Source: an uncultured Agathobacter sp. (GTDB lineage: Bacteria > Bacillota > Clostridia > Lachnospirales > Lachnospiraceae). Taken from it: 64,000 nt of DNA. The notes under the pieces were generated by a model. That model saw only the letters and a program-made list of their open reading frames with translations, had not been told where the DNA came from and ran no database searches. Where the stretch lies: the NCBI GenBank assembly GCA_910587655.1, contig CAJUND010000004.1, forward strand, positions 139,678 to 203,677, written 5' to 3'. The translations under genes and the position numbers were made by a program. Positions within the stretch are counted from its first letter, which is position 1. Each line of letters opens with the position of its first letter. Positions 27,674 to 36,884 of this stretch are shown here, in pieces.

Positions 27674-28696
27674 ATGTCAGCCAGGAAAACTTTAACACAG
27701 TCCGAGCTTAGTATGTTCTGCCAGCAGATTGCCATGGTAATCCGTGCAGGCCTTCCCGTTTATTACGGCATTTCCATTTTAAGGGACGAGACCCCGGAAA
27801 AAGAAACTGCTGCGCTGCTCGGACAGATTTACGAACCCATGGAAAACGGAAGCACGCTGTATGAGGCATTACGGGCTACCGGCGTTTTTCCCGCCTATAT
27901 GCTGCATATGGTAGAATTTGGGGAAACTGCGGGGCGTCTGGAAGAAGTTCTGGTTTCTCTGAGCAGTTACTATGACCGTGAGGCAGAAATCAGAAACAGC
28001 ATCCGGCATGCAGTTACCTATCCGCTAATTATGACCGTAATGATGATTTTCGTCATCATTGCCATGATTACGAAAGTTATCCCTGTTTTCTCCCAGATTT
28101 ATGAGGAGCTTGGCACGGAATTGTCCGGCATGGCGCGCAGGCTGATGCACATCAGCGATGTCATGAACCGCTATACCATGGTTCTTGTGATTGTTTTTGC
28201 CGTTTTACTCCTTATCGGGTTCATTTTATACCATACGGATTTCGGACGGGTTCTCTTTCAGGGAAAAAACCTTTCCATGTCCATTGCCTCCAGCCGTTTT
28301 GCAAACTGCATGTATCTCGCGCTTGCCAGCGGGCTGGACACGGACCAGGGGCTTGAGCTTGCCGGGGAGCTGGTAAACCATCCGCATATACAGGCGAGGA
28401 TTGCCAGCTGCCAGAAACATATCCGGCACGGGGCGTCGTTTGACCGCGCGCTTCTGGAATCCGGCATTTTCTCCCAGTTTTATGCAAGCTGGATTGCCAT
28501 CGGCTACAAAACCGGAAGCATGGATGAATGCTTAAGACGGATTGGCGACGCCTACGAACAGGAGACGGATGAGAGACTTTCCCACATGCTTTCCGTCATC
28601 GAACCGGCGCTGGTGATGATTCTCTGCTTTTTTATCGGACTGATTATGATTTCATTCCTGCTGCCGCTGCTCGGCATTATGACAAGTATCGGATAA
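27674..28696 (+). CDS. pilC: type IV pilus / type II secretion inner-membrane protein (PilC/GspF)
   Basis: The polytopic platform protein of pilus and type II secretion machines. The 340-residue protein has two GspF repeats (about 10-130 and 215-335) and three long hydrophobic helices (about 112-140, 160-185, 310-335). Family motifs FCQQIAMVIRAGLP and FGETAGRLEEVL are visible. Strong ribosome site AGGAGG. It is followed by four small membrane proteins and pilT on the same strand. Confidence 0.93.
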   Translation: MSARKTLTQSELSMFCQQIAMVIRAGLPVYYGISILRDETPEKETAALLGQIYEPMENGSTLYEALRATGVFPAYMLHMVEFGETAGRLEEVLVSLSSYYDREAEIRNSIRHAVTYPLIMTVMMIFVIIAMITKVIPVFSQIYEELGTELSGMARRLMHISDVMNRYTMVLVIVFAVLLLIGFILYHTDFGRVLFQGKNLSMSIASSRFANCMYLALASGLDTDQGLELAGELVNHPHIQARIASCQKHIRHGASFDRALLESGIFSQFYASWIAIGYKTGSMDECLRRIGDAYEQETDERLSHMLSVIEPALVMILCFFIGLIMISFLLPLLGIMTSIG

Positions 28697-28727
28697 TTAA
28701 TGTCATATCCCGAAGAAAGGAACACTC

Positions 28728-29060
28728 ATGGCTCTTTTTTCTGCAAAAAAAGAAAAAAAACATTTTTTCGGATTTTTTCCCCTGCTCTTTCTGGTACTGG
28801 CAGTCTGCGCCCTGGTGTATACGGCAGGCAGCCTGACGGAATCAAACAGCGCCCGTGAAAAGGAAATCCTTACTTCCGCGCTGGATAAAAATATTATCCA
28901 GTGCTATGCACTGGAAGGCGCGTATCCCCCGGATCTTGCCTATCTGTGTGACCATTACGGCTTTACCTATAATAAAGACCGCTTTTTTATTGACTACCAG
29001 TACATCGGAAGCAACCTTCGCCCTGATGTTACAGTGATTGAACGAACGACCGGAGACTGA
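28728..29060 (+). CDS. small pilin-like membrane protein
   Basis: A 110-residue protein with a short basic start, one transmembrane helix (about 14-34) after a Gly-Phe pair (HFFG/FFPLLF), and a small outer domain. It has the look of a minor pilin or assembly protein but lacks Glu at position 5 after the possible cleavage point. It lies 31 bases after pilC and its stop TGA almost touches the next ATG. The role is inferred from position. Confidence 0.65.
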   Translation: MALFSAKKEKKHFFGFFPLLFLVLAVCALVYTAGSLTESNSAREKEILTSALDKNIIQCYALEGAYPPDLAYLCDHYGFTYNKDRFFIDYQYIGSNLRPDVTVIERTTGD

Positions 29061-29061
29061 T

Positions 29062-29535
29062 ATGCTGCGATTATATTCTTCTTCCAGAAAATTTGATACG
29101 GTTTTTATCGTACTTCTGTTTGTGCTGTTTGCGCTCACGGCAGGCATGCTCGTACTGATTGGTGCAAGCCAGTACCGCATCACGACAGATTCCATAAACA
29201 GAAACTATGAAATACGTACTGCCAGCTCCTATCTGACAGAAAAAATGCACCAGTATGATACTTCATCCGGTGTTTCCGTAACAGAACATGCACTTGTGTT
29301 TTCGGAAACCATAGAAGACAACCAGTATCTGACTTATATCTATTATTATGACGGTGCACTGTACGAATTATTCACCGCTGCAGACACTGATTTTGTTCCG
29401 GGCGCCGGTGCAGAAATCATGCCCCTGAACGGATTCAACGCCGAAAAACTGGAAAACGGACTGATCCGTATCTGCTTTACGGATACCGAAGGCAGTATGC
29501 ACCAGGAATATCTGCACAGCCATACAGATCATTAA
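29062..29535 (+). CDS. DUF4860-like membrane protein of the pilus locus
   Basis: A 157-residue protein with a single N-terminal transmembrane helix (about 13-35) and an outer beta-rich domain of about 115 residues. I see no prepilin cleavage site. It resembles the small DUF4860-type proteins that accompany clostridial pilC/pilT genes. The start at 29062 is chosen because GGAG precedes it and it begins 1 base after the previous stop; an ATG at 29038 lies inside the upstream gene. Confidence 0.65.
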   Translation: MLRLYSSSRKFDTVFIVLLFVLFALTAGMLVLIGASQYRITTDSINRNYEIRTASSYLTEKMHQYDTSSGVSVTEHALVFSETIEDNQYLTYIYYYDGALYELFTAADTDFVPGAGAEIMPLNGFNAEKLENGLIRICFTDTEGSMHQEYLHSHTDH

Positions 29536-29565
29536 ATCAATCAGCTGATTGCGAAGGGAGGCTCC

Positions 29566-30033
29566 ATGAAACGCACACATTCCAGAACGAGTATTTTTCT
29601 GATGGAAATTATTTTAAATCTTCTGCTTTTTTCCATTCTCCTGATTGTGGGACTGCAGTTTTTTATCCGCACCCATACCCTGACGGAAGAAACCTCACAG
29701 CTTCACCAGGCTGTGGCAGGCTGCAAAAGCGTCGCATCCGCCTTTGAAAACGGCAGCGGCTCGCGGAATGATTTTCTTGAGCTGTACCACTACAGTGTTA
29801 ATCTGGACAACAAAACCCTGCTTTTCCTGGACTCCGGCTTCCAGGAATGCCAGAAACAGGATGCCAGCTACTACATAACAATTACGGTAAATGATACAAA
29901 AACAGAGGGGCTGAAAAAAGCACATATTACCTGCAGCAGTGCAGACCACAGGGTCATTTATTCCCTGACAGCCTGCCATTACAGCAGACGCCGCGTGTCA
30001 CAGACACACTCCTTAAAGGAGGTGGCATTATGA
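29566..30033 (+). CDS. minor pilin-like protein
   Basis: A 155-residue protein whose N-terminus reads RTS/IFLMEIILN, a possible prepilin site with Ser before the cut and the key Glu at position +5, followed by a hydrophobic helix to about residue 32. The outer part has about 110 residues with three Cys. Ribosome site GGGAGG. Its stop overlaps the next start (ATGA). Probably a low-abundance pilin that primes fibre assembly. Confidence 0.7.
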   Translation: MKRTHSRTSIFLMEIILNLLLFSILLIVGLQFFIRTHTLTEETSQLHQAVAGCKSVASAFENGSGSRNDFLELYHYSVNLDNKTLLFLDSGFQECQKQDASYYITITVNDTKTEGLKKAHITCSSADHRVIYSLTACHYSRRRVSQTHSLKEVAL

Positions 30034-30524
30034 AGCCTGCGGACAGAAAGAACAAAAATACCTTTTCCAATTTCGGGTTCACCACGGTATTAATTGTCTT
30101 CGTTATGATTTGTATCGTAACCTTTTCCGCACTTGCCTACCTGACTGCCGCTTCGGATTACCGGCTCAGTAAAAAAGTTGCAGACCGCACCACAGACTAT
30201 TACCAGGCGGAAGAAAAAGCATATCTGGTACTGGGTGAAATTGACAGCGCTCTTACCGGTGTATACGGGCACCGCATGAAAAAAGATACCTACCTGAAAA
30301 AGTCACGCCAGGCACTGGATGAATATGCGAAAGACCACAGTGTTTCCCTTCTGATACAGGATAAGGATACTCTTACGGTCTCCTACCGTATTGAAGTCAG
30401 TCCGCAGGAAGAACTGATTGTCACTTTAAAAGTATGCTATCCCCCCGAAGCAGAAGGCGCCTGCCTGAAACTGACGGGCTGGCAGACCATAACGGAACTT
30501 CAGCAGGAATCAGACAGTGAATAA
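30030..30524 (+). CDS. minor pilin-like protein with classical G/F cleavage site
   Basis: A 164-residue protein with NFG/FTTVLIVFVMIC near residues 14-26, a classical prepilin cleavage site, but without Glu at +5; the tip pilins GspK and PilX differ from major pilins in a similar way. One long hydrophobic helix is followed by a helical and beta outer domain. It overlaps the previous gene by 4 bases (ATGA), so the pair is translated together. Confidence 0.7.
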   Translation: MKPADRKNKNTFSNFGFTTVLIVFVMICIVTFSALAYLTAASDYRLSKKVADRTTDYYQAEEKAYLVLGEIDSALTGVYGHRMKKDTYLKKSRQALDEYAKDHSVSLLIQDKDTLTVSYRIEVSPQEELIVTLKVCYPPEAEGACLKLTGWQTITELQQESDSE

Positions 30525-30560
30525 ATTTATAAAGGGAATTAATGATTAAGGAGAAATGAA

Positions 30561-31622
30561 ATGGACGTTAAAAAATTTTTAGAAGATGCAACCAGCCGCA
30601 GTGCTTCCGATATTTTTATTATTGCTGGAAAACCACTGACCTACAAAACGAAAGGAATTATGAAATCCTTTGAAGGGGACTGTATGTATCCGGATGATAC
30701 GTTTAAATTTGTTACAGGCATATATGCGCTTGCCGAACGGAGCATTGACCAGTTTGAACAGACCGGGGATGATGATTTTTCTTTTGCAATCCCTGGCGTC
30801 TCCCGTTTCCGCGTCAGCACCTTCAAGCAGCGCGGCTCTTATTCCGCAGTGATCCGTGTCATCACATTTGATCTGCCCCGGCCGGAAGAGCTGCACATTC
30901 CTGAGGTAGTTATGAACCTTGCCTCTTCCAGAAACGGAATGGTTCTTGTCACAGGTCCGGCAGGCAGCGGAAAATCCACTACCCTTGCCTGCATTATTGA
31001 CAAAATCAACAGGGAACGGGAATCCCATATTATCACACTGGAAGACCCGCTGGAATACCTGCACCGCCATGAAAAAAGCATTGTTTCACAGCGCGAAATC
31101 AATACCGACACTGAAAGCTACCTGACCGCTCTGCGTGCGGCGCTCCGCCAGAGCCCTGATGTCATTCTGCTTGGGGAAATGCGTGATTACGAAACCATGA
31201 ATACGGCAGTTACTGCAGCAGAGACCGGACACCTGATTTTTTCCTCCCTGCATACCATCGGGGCAGCGAATACCATTGACCGGATTATTGATGCGTTTCC
31301 AGCCACACAGCAGCACCAGATTTCCATCCAGCTTGCATCCGTCCTGCAGGCAGTCATCAGCCAGAAGCTTCTGCCCACAGTAAACGGTGAAATGATTCCT
31401 GCATTTGAAATTATGATTTTAAATCCTGCCATCCGCAACCTGATTCGTGAAGGAAAGGTACACCAGATTGACGGCATTATTTATACATCCGCTGCAGACC
31501 ACATGATTGCCATGGACTCCAGCATTTACAATCTCTGCAATGAAGGTATTATTGACCACCACACTGCCGTTGCAGAAGCAGTGAATCCTGATATCATGGC
31601 AAAACGTTTAGGGTTTCTTTAA
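30561..31622 (+). CDS. pilT: PilT-type type IV pilus ATPase
   Basis: A hexameric ATPase that powers pilus retraction in classical systems. The 353-residue protein has the N-terminal PilT domain, Walker [10 protein letters not shown] (132-140), the Asp box ([11 protein letters not shown]), Walker B ILLGEMRD (about 206-213) and the His box. The full-length match to PilT is close; the extension ATPase PilB is longer and has a Zn site, which is absent here. It ends convergent with enolase, the two stop codons overlapping. Confidence 0.94.
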   Translation: MDVKKFLEDATSRSASDIFIIAGKPLTYKTKGIMKSFEGDCMYPDDTFKFVTGIYALAERSIDQFEQTGDDDFSFAIPGVSRFRVSTFKQRGSYSAVIRVITFDLPRPEELHIPEVVMNLASSRNGMVLVTGPAGSGKSTTLACIIDKINRERESHIITLEDPLEYLHRHEKSIVSQREINTDTESYLTALRAALRQSPDVILLGEMRDYETMNTAVTAAETGHLIFSSLHTIGAANTIDRIIDAFPATQQHQISIQLASVLQAVISQKLLPTVNGEMIPAFEIMILNPAIRNLIREGKVHQIDGIIYTSAADHMIAMDSSIYNLCNEGIIDHHTAVAEAVNPDIMAKRLGFL

Positions 31623-32914
31623 TCATTACAATCTACATGTTCCATAATCCGCAGCAGCTGGTTGTATTTGGCGGTGCGCTCCCCTCTGCACGGTGCGCCC
31701 GTCTTAATCCAGCCGGCATTGACTGCCACGGCAAGATCGGCAATAAACGCATCCTCTGTTTCCCCGGAACGGTGGGAAATGACAGCCTTGTATCCACTCT
31801 TCTGCGCCAGCTCGATGGCGTCCATTGCTTCTGTGAGCGTACCAATCTGGTTGACCTTAATCAGCACGGCATTTGCCACCTTAAGGTCAATTCCGCAGTG
31901 AATCCTTTTGGTATTTGTGACAAACAGGTCATCACCCACAAGCATCACTTTGTCTCCCAGACGCTTTGTCAGGCTCTGCCAGCCATCCCAGTCGTCCTCG
32001 TCCAGACCGTCCTCAATGGAAATTAACGGATAATTCTTTGCCAGGTCCTCATAAAGCGCAATCATCTCTTCTGCACTTCTTATAATTTCCTGTTCCCCGT
32101 CTGCCTCACTTTCTCCCGGAAAATGATACATGCCGTCTTCCTCGTTATAAAGTTCGGAGGTCGCCGCATCCATGGCAAACGCAATGTCGTCCCCTGTCTT
32201 ATAGCCCGCTTTTTCCACGGCGCGTTTTAAATAGGCAAACACTTCCCCGGCATTTGTAAAATCCGGTGCAAATCCGCCTTCATCCCCGACTGCCGTCAGT
32301 TTTCCATCCTCATGCAGAATCTGACGCAGGAAATGATAAACCTCTGCCCCCATACGCAGTGCATCCGGAAATGAATCCGCACCGACCGGAACAATCATAA
32401 ACTCCTGGAAATCAAGCGAGTTTTTGGCATGCACACCGCCGTTTATCACATTCATCATCGGCATTGGGAAACGTTTGGCATTGATTCCCCCAAGATAACG
32501 GTACAGCGGCATATCCAGTGCAGCAGCCGCACATTTTGCGCAGGCAAGCGATACACCGAGAAGCGCGTTCGCCCCAAGGTTTCCCTTGTTGTCGGTTCCA
32601 TCCAGCTCTACAAGCTTTCTGTCAATGCACACCTGGTCGAGTACGTTCAGCCCGACGATTTCCTGGCGGATACGGGTATTGATATGTTCCACAACCTTCT
32701 GCACGCTTAACCCGAAATAACGCTCTGTGCCGTCACGCAGCTCGATTGCCTCAAAACGTCCGGTACTTGCCCCTGACGGAACGGATTCCCTTCCCACCGT
32801 CTTCTTTCCGGTTGTCTCGGTCTGTGCGGTTACTTCCACCTCAACGGTCGGATTTCCCCTGGAATCGAGGATTTCCCTTCCGTAAATTTCTGTGATTTGT
32901 ATTGTCAACGACAT
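31619..32914 (-). CDS. eno: enolase
   Basis: Converts 2-phosphoglycerate to phosphoenolpyruvate. The 431-residue protein keeps [25 protein letters not shown], the metal ligands in [22 protein letters not shown], the catalytic Lys in IKVNQIGTL, and SHRSGETED. Ribosome site GGGAGG. A 13-bp stem could pair the region before the start codon with the sequence just after purB. It is the last gene of the glycolysis/purine cluster and converges with pilT. Confidence 0.97.
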   Translation of the reverse strand: MSLTIQITEIYGREILDSRGNPTVEVEVTAQTETTGKKTVGRESVPSGASTGRFEAIELRDGTERYFGLSVQKVVEHINTRIRQEIVGLNVLDQVCIDRKLVELDGTDNKGNLGANALLGVSLACAKCAAAALDMPLYRYLGGINAKRFPMPMMNVINGGVHAKNSLDFQEFMIVPVGADSFPDALRMGAEVYHFLRQILHEDGKLTAVGDEGGFAPDFTNAGEVFAYLKRAVEKAGYKTGDDIAFAMDAATSELYNEEDGMYHFPGESEADGEQEIIRSAEEMIALYEDLAKNYPLISIEDGLDEDDWDGWQSLTKRLGDKVMLVGDDLFVTNTKRIHCGIDLKVANAVLIKVNQIGTLTEAMDAIELAQKSGYKAVISHRSGETEDAFIADLAVAVNAGWIKTGAPCRGERTAKYNQLLRIMEHVDCND

Positions 32915-32995
32915 AAAAAACAGCCTCCCTTTTTCATATTGTCATACACCAGTGAAACTTTGTTCCTTAGTGTCTGCCGGGCGGCTGTTTTTTAT
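32913..32995 (-). promoter_or_regulatory. long inverted repeat between purB and eno covering the eno start
   Basis: Perfect 13-bp arms at 32913-32925 and 32983-32995 (ATAAAAAACAGCC and its complement), with a further CCC/GGG pairing after one mismatch. On the minus strand the second arm ends in GGCTGTTTTTTAT, so it includes the AT of the eno ATG and touches its GGGAGG. It could act as terminator or as a translation block. Confidence 0.6.
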
Positions 32996-33016
32996 ACATA
33001 ACTTTATAATATTTAT

Positions 33017-34468
33017 TTACACACTGATTTCTGCTTTTACGCCAAGCACCGCTTTATTTTTATCCAGTACCGGACGGATAATATCACGCAGGAATACTTC
33101 CACCTGCCGCGGGGCGCAGCCGACATAAAGCTCCGGCTTTAACCGTTCCTCAATCTGCTCCCTGGTAAGTCCGAACGCAGGGTCTGCTGCAATCAGTTCC
33201 ACCAGATTGTTGTCCTTTCCTTCTTCCTTGACCGTTTTTGCGGCTTCCATGGAAAGTGTACGGATTTTCTCATGAAGCTCCTGACGGTTTCCTCCTGCTT
33301 TTACGGCGTCCATCATAATGTTTTCGGTTGCCATAAACGGAATCTCCGCCATAAAATGCTTGTAGATCACCTTTGGATAAACCACCAGTCCGTCCACGAC
33401 ATTTAAACATAAATCGAGAATCCCGTCCACAGCCAGAAATCCTTCCGGAACGGAAATTCTTTTGTTTGCCGAATCATCAAGGGTACGTTCAAACCACTGC
33501 TCGGAGGATGTAATCGCAGGATTTAAGGCGTCTGCCATGACATAACGTGACAGGGAGGCAATACGCTCGCTCCGCATCGGGTTTCTCTTGTATGCCATTG
33601 CGGACGAACCAATCTGGTTTTTCTCAAACGGCTCCTCCACTTCTTTCAGATGCTGCAGAAGACGGATATCATTGGACATCTTATGCGCGCTGGCAGCAAT
33701 GCCCGCCAGAATGTTTAACACCCTGGTATCCACTTTTCTGGAATAGGTCTGTCCGGAAACCGGATAACAGGAATTAAATCCCATTTTTTCCGCAATCATC
33801 GGATCAATTTTGTCAATCGTATCCTGGTCGCCGTCAAACAGCTCTTTAAAGCTTGCCTGCGTCCCGGTCGTACCCTTGGAACCAAGCAGTTTCAGGCTGC
33901 CCTGCACATATTCCAGGTCTTCCAGGTCCATCAGAAACTCCTGCATCCACAGCGTGGCACGTTTTCCAACTGTTGTCGGCTGTGCCGGCTGGAAATGGGT
34001 AAAGGCAAGCGTCGGCTGGTCCTTGTATTTTTCAGCAAATACGGAAAGCTCAGAAATGACATTTACCAGCTTTTTGTGTACCAGGGAAAGCGCTTCATTC
34101 ATCACAATGATATCGGTATTGTCGCCAACATAGCAGGAGGTTGCTCCCAGATGGATAATTCCCGCCGCTTTCGGACACTGTTTTCCGTAGGCATACACAT
34201 GGCTCATCACATCATGGCGCACCAGTTTTTCCCGTTCCTTTGCCACTTCATAATTGATATCACTGATGTGTTCCTTTAATTCATCAATCATATCCTGTGT
34301 AATGACCGGCTTTCCATTTTCGGAAAGCCCAAGCTCCATCTCTGTTTCTGCAAGTGCAACCCAGAGTTTTCTCCATGTGGTAAATTTCATGTCCTGTGAG
34401 AAAATATACTGCATTTCCTTACTTGCATAACGCTCCGAAAGGGGACTGGTGTATCTGTCTGTACTCAT
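33017..34468 (-). CDS. purB: adenylosuccinate lyase
   Basis: Cleaves SAICAR and adenylosuccinate in purine synthesis. The 483-residue protein has the fumarase-superfamily signature SSAMAYKRNPMRSER and the conserved TSCYVGDN and THFQPAQPTTVGKR regions, placed as in purB. It lies 10 bases after purF. The length is typical for the long form of the enzyme. Confidence 0.97.
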   Translation of the reverse strand: MSTDRYTSPLSERYASKEMQYIFSQDMKFTTWRKLWVALAETEMELGLSENGKPVITQDMIDELKEHISDINYEVAKEREKLVRHDVMSHVYAYGKQCPKAAGIIHLGATSCYVGDNTDIIVMNEALSLVHKKLVNVISELSVFAEKYKDQPTLAFTHFQPAQPTTVGKRATLWMQEFLMDLEDLEYVQGSLKLLGSKGTTGTQASFKELFDGDQDTIDKIDPMIAEKMGFNSCYPVSGQTYSRKVDTRVLNILAGIAASAHKMSNDIRLLQHLKEVEEPFEKNQIGSSAMAYKRNPMRSERIASLSRYVMADALNPAITSSEQWFERTLDDSANKRISVPEGFLAVDGILDLCLNVVDGLVVYPKVIYKHFMAEIPFMATENIMMDAVKAGGNRQELHEKIRTLSMEAAKTVKEEGKDNNLVELIAADPAFGLTREQIEERLKPELYVGCAPRQVEVFLRDIIRPVLDKNKAVLGVKAEISV

Positions 34469-34478
34469 TGTTTTCTCC

Positions 34479-35966
34479 TTATCTGCTCATCTTTCTTTCC
34501 AAATCAATTTCCTTGTCAAAATATTCACCGCGAATATCCTCTTTCGGCGGCTCAATCGGATATGTTCCGTTAAAGCAGCCTTTGCAGACTGGCAGTCCGT
34601 CCACCATCTGCGACAGGCGCTCCATGTTAAGATAGCCCAGGGAATCCGCCCCGATAATCTCACGGATTTCCTCAATACTGCGGTTATACGCAATCAGCTG
34701 TTCCCTTGCCGGAATATCCGTACCGAAATAGCACGGCCACAAAAACGGCGGCGAGCTGATTCTGACATGAACCTCCGTTGCCCCTGCGTCACGCAGCATC
34801 CGGACAATCCGGTCCGAGGTGGTACCCCTGACAATGGAATCATCTATCATAATGACACGTTTTCCTGCCACTGCATCTTTTAAAACATTCAGCTTGACCT
34901 GCACACTGGATTCCCGGCTGCTCTGCTTCGGCTTGATAAACGTCCGTCCGACATAACTGTTTTTTACAAAAGCCGTCCCATACGGAATCCCCGACTGCAG
35001 GGAATACCCAAGCGCCGCTGCATTTCCGGATTCCGGCACCCCGGTCACAAGGTCTGCGTCCACCGGGGAATCCTGCGCAAGATACTTTCCGGCACGGATA
35101 CGGCTCTCATAGACGCTCATGCCGTCAATATGGCTGTCCGGCCTTGCAAAATAAATGTATTCAAAAATACAGCGCGCTTCCTGTTCCTCCCCAAGCGCCA
35201 TGGACAAATCGGACTCAATCCCGCCCTCCGGCGAAATCGTAACGACCTCTCCCGGCTTTACGTCCCTGACAAACTCTGCCCCGATGGTATCAAGGGCACA
35301 GCTTTCCGAGGTCAGGATGTAGGCATTGTCACGTTTGCCGATACACAGCGGCTTAAAGCCATACGGGTCCCTTGCCCCTATCAGCTTTCTCGGACTGGCG
35401 ACCACAAGCGAATACGCCCCCTTAAGCTTCCTGCAGGCGCGGCTTACCGCCTCCTCCACCGTTGCCGAGTTTAACCGTTCCCTTGCAATATGGTAGGCAA
35501 TCACCTCAGAATCAATTGTTGTCTGGAAAATGGCTCCTGTATATTCCAGGTCCCTGCGCAGCTCCGGTGCATTAATCAGGTTGCCGTTGTGCGCAAGTGC
35601 AAGCGTACCCTTGACATAATTAAGCACAAGCGGCTGTGCGTTTTCCCTTGTGGAAGAGCCTGCCGTGGAATACCGCACATGACCCACGCCGATATCCCCC
35701 TTCATACGCTCTAAATCCTCCGGGGCAAAAACTTCATTGACAAGTCCCATGCCCTTATAGGACACAATTTTTCCTTTGGGGCCGTATGTATCGCTGACCG
35801 CAATCCCGCAGCTCTCCTGCCCGCGGTGCTGCAGGGCAAACAGTCCGTAGTAAATGGCTGACGCCACATCCGCCCCGTCAAAATCATACATTCCGAATAC
35901 CCCGCATTCTTCATGCAGGGTATCCTCCTCACAACCGTTTCTCTCCAACAGATTATTCTGATTCAT
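34479..35966 (-). CDS. purF: amidophosphoribosyltransferase
   Basis: First committed step of purine synthesis: PRPP and glutamine give phosphoribosylamine. The 495-residue protein has a short propeptide ending before the catalytic Cys in EECGVFG, the glutaminase domain, and the PRPP-binding motif MIDDSIVRGTTS. Cys residues that could hold an iron-sulfur cluster, as in the Bacillus enzyme, occur near the C-terminus (CKGCFNGTYP). It starts 4 bases after purC. Confidence 0.97.
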   Translation of the reverse strand: MNQNNLLERNGCEEDTLHEECGVFGMYDFDGADVASAIYYGLFALQHRGQESCGIAVSDTYGPKGKIVSYKGMGLVNEVFAPEDLERMKGDIGVGHVRYSTAGSSTRENAQPLVLNYVKGTLALAHNGNLINAPELRRDLEYTGAIFQTTIDSEVIAYHIARERLNSATVEEAVSRACRKLKGAYSLVVASPRKLIGARDPYGFKPLCIGKRDNAYILTSESCALDTIGAEFVRDVKPGEVVTISPEGGIESDLSMALGEEQEARCIFEYIYFARPDSHIDGMSVYESRIRAGKYLAQDSPVDADLVTGVPESGNAAALGYSLQSGIPYGTAFVKNSYVGRTFIKPKQSSRESSVQVKLNVLKDAVAGKRVIMIDDSIVRGTTSDRIVRMLRDAGATEVHVRISSPPFLWPCYFGTDIPAREQLIAYNRSIEEIREIIGADSLGYLNMERLSQMVDGLPVCKGCFNGTYPIEPPKEDIRGEYFDKEIDLERKMSR

Positions 35967-35970
35967 GTCT

Positions 35971-36849
35971 TTACTCCATGCTAAAAGGTTTTCCAGTCAG
36001 AAGCTCGTATGCTTCTTTATATTTATCCACTGTCTTTGTTACCACTTCCTCCGGAAGCAGATAGTCACTGTCCGGATTTGCCTTCAGCCAGTCCCTGACA
36101 AACTGCTTGTCAAACGAAGGCTGTCCTTTGCCTGCCTGATAGCCGTCAAGCGGCCAGAACCTTGAGCTGTCCGGCGTCAGCATCTCATCCCCAAGCACAA
36201 TTTCACCGTTTTCATCCAGTCCAAATTCGAACTTGGTATCCGCAATAATAATTCCTTTGGAAAGCGCATACTCTGCGCACTTTTTATAAAGGGCAACCGT
36301 GCAGTCCTTTATTTTTGCTGCATAGTCCGCTCCCTTTCCCGGATACATTTTTTCCAGTATTTCCACTGATTTTTCATAGGAAATATTTTCATCATGCTCT
36401 CCCAGCTCAGCTTTGGTACTCGGCGTATAAATCGGCTCCGGCAGCTTGTCGGATTCCTTTAAGCCTTCCGGCAGCTGAATCCCGCAGACCATTCCGTTTT
36501 TCTGGTAGCTTTCCCAGCCGCTTCCGGTGATATATCCCCTGACAATGCACTCAATCGGCAGCATTTCAAGCTTTTTGCACATCATGCTGTTTCCGGTAAA
36601 CTGTTCCTGCCGGAAAAATTCAGGCATCTCATTTACATCCACGGTAATCATATGGTTTTTCACCACATCGCTGGTGAAATCAAACCAGAATTTTGACATC
36701 TGGGTCAGAATTGAACCTTTTTTTGTAATCCGGTTCTTTAAAATATGGTCAAAAGCCGAAATACGGTCTGTTGCAACAATAACCAGGCTGTCCCCGTTAT
36801 CGTAGATTTCCCTTACCTTTCCCTCTTTAAACGGCTGAAATTCTTTCAT
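35971..36849 (-). CDS. purC: SAICAR synthetase
   Basis: Joins CAIR and aspartate to give SAICAR in purine synthesis. The 292-residue protein starts KEFQPFKEGKVREIYD, with ATDRISAFDHIL and the second half SRFWPLDGYQAGKGQPSFDK in the frame; this is the longer, eukaryote-like class seen in many anaerobes. The start at 36849 follows AAAGGTGG; a longer frame to 36882 is less likely. It follows gpmI by 35 bases. Confidence 0.96.
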   Translation of the reverse strand: MKEFQPFKEGKVREIYDNGDSLVIVATDRISAFDHILKNRITKKGSILTQMSKFWFDFTSDVVKNHMITVDVNEMPEFFRQEQFTGNSMMCKKLEMLPIECIVRGYITGSGWESYQKNGMVCGIQLPEGLKESDKLPEPIYTPSTKAELGEHDENISYEKSVEILEKMYPGKGADYAAKIKDCTVALYKKCAEYALSKGIIIADTKFEFGLDENGEIVLGDEMLTPDSSRFWPLDGYQAGKGQPSFDKQFVRDWLKANPDSDYLLPEEVVTKTVDKYKEAYELLTGKPFSME

Positions 36850-36884
36850 GTAATGTACCACCTTTCCCCTTTCTTTGAACATGC

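Noticed and set aside
31619..32914. Enolase as a degenerate second copy
   Set aside because: Several family positions differ from common forms, but every catalytic and metal-binding motif is intact, so it is treated as functional.
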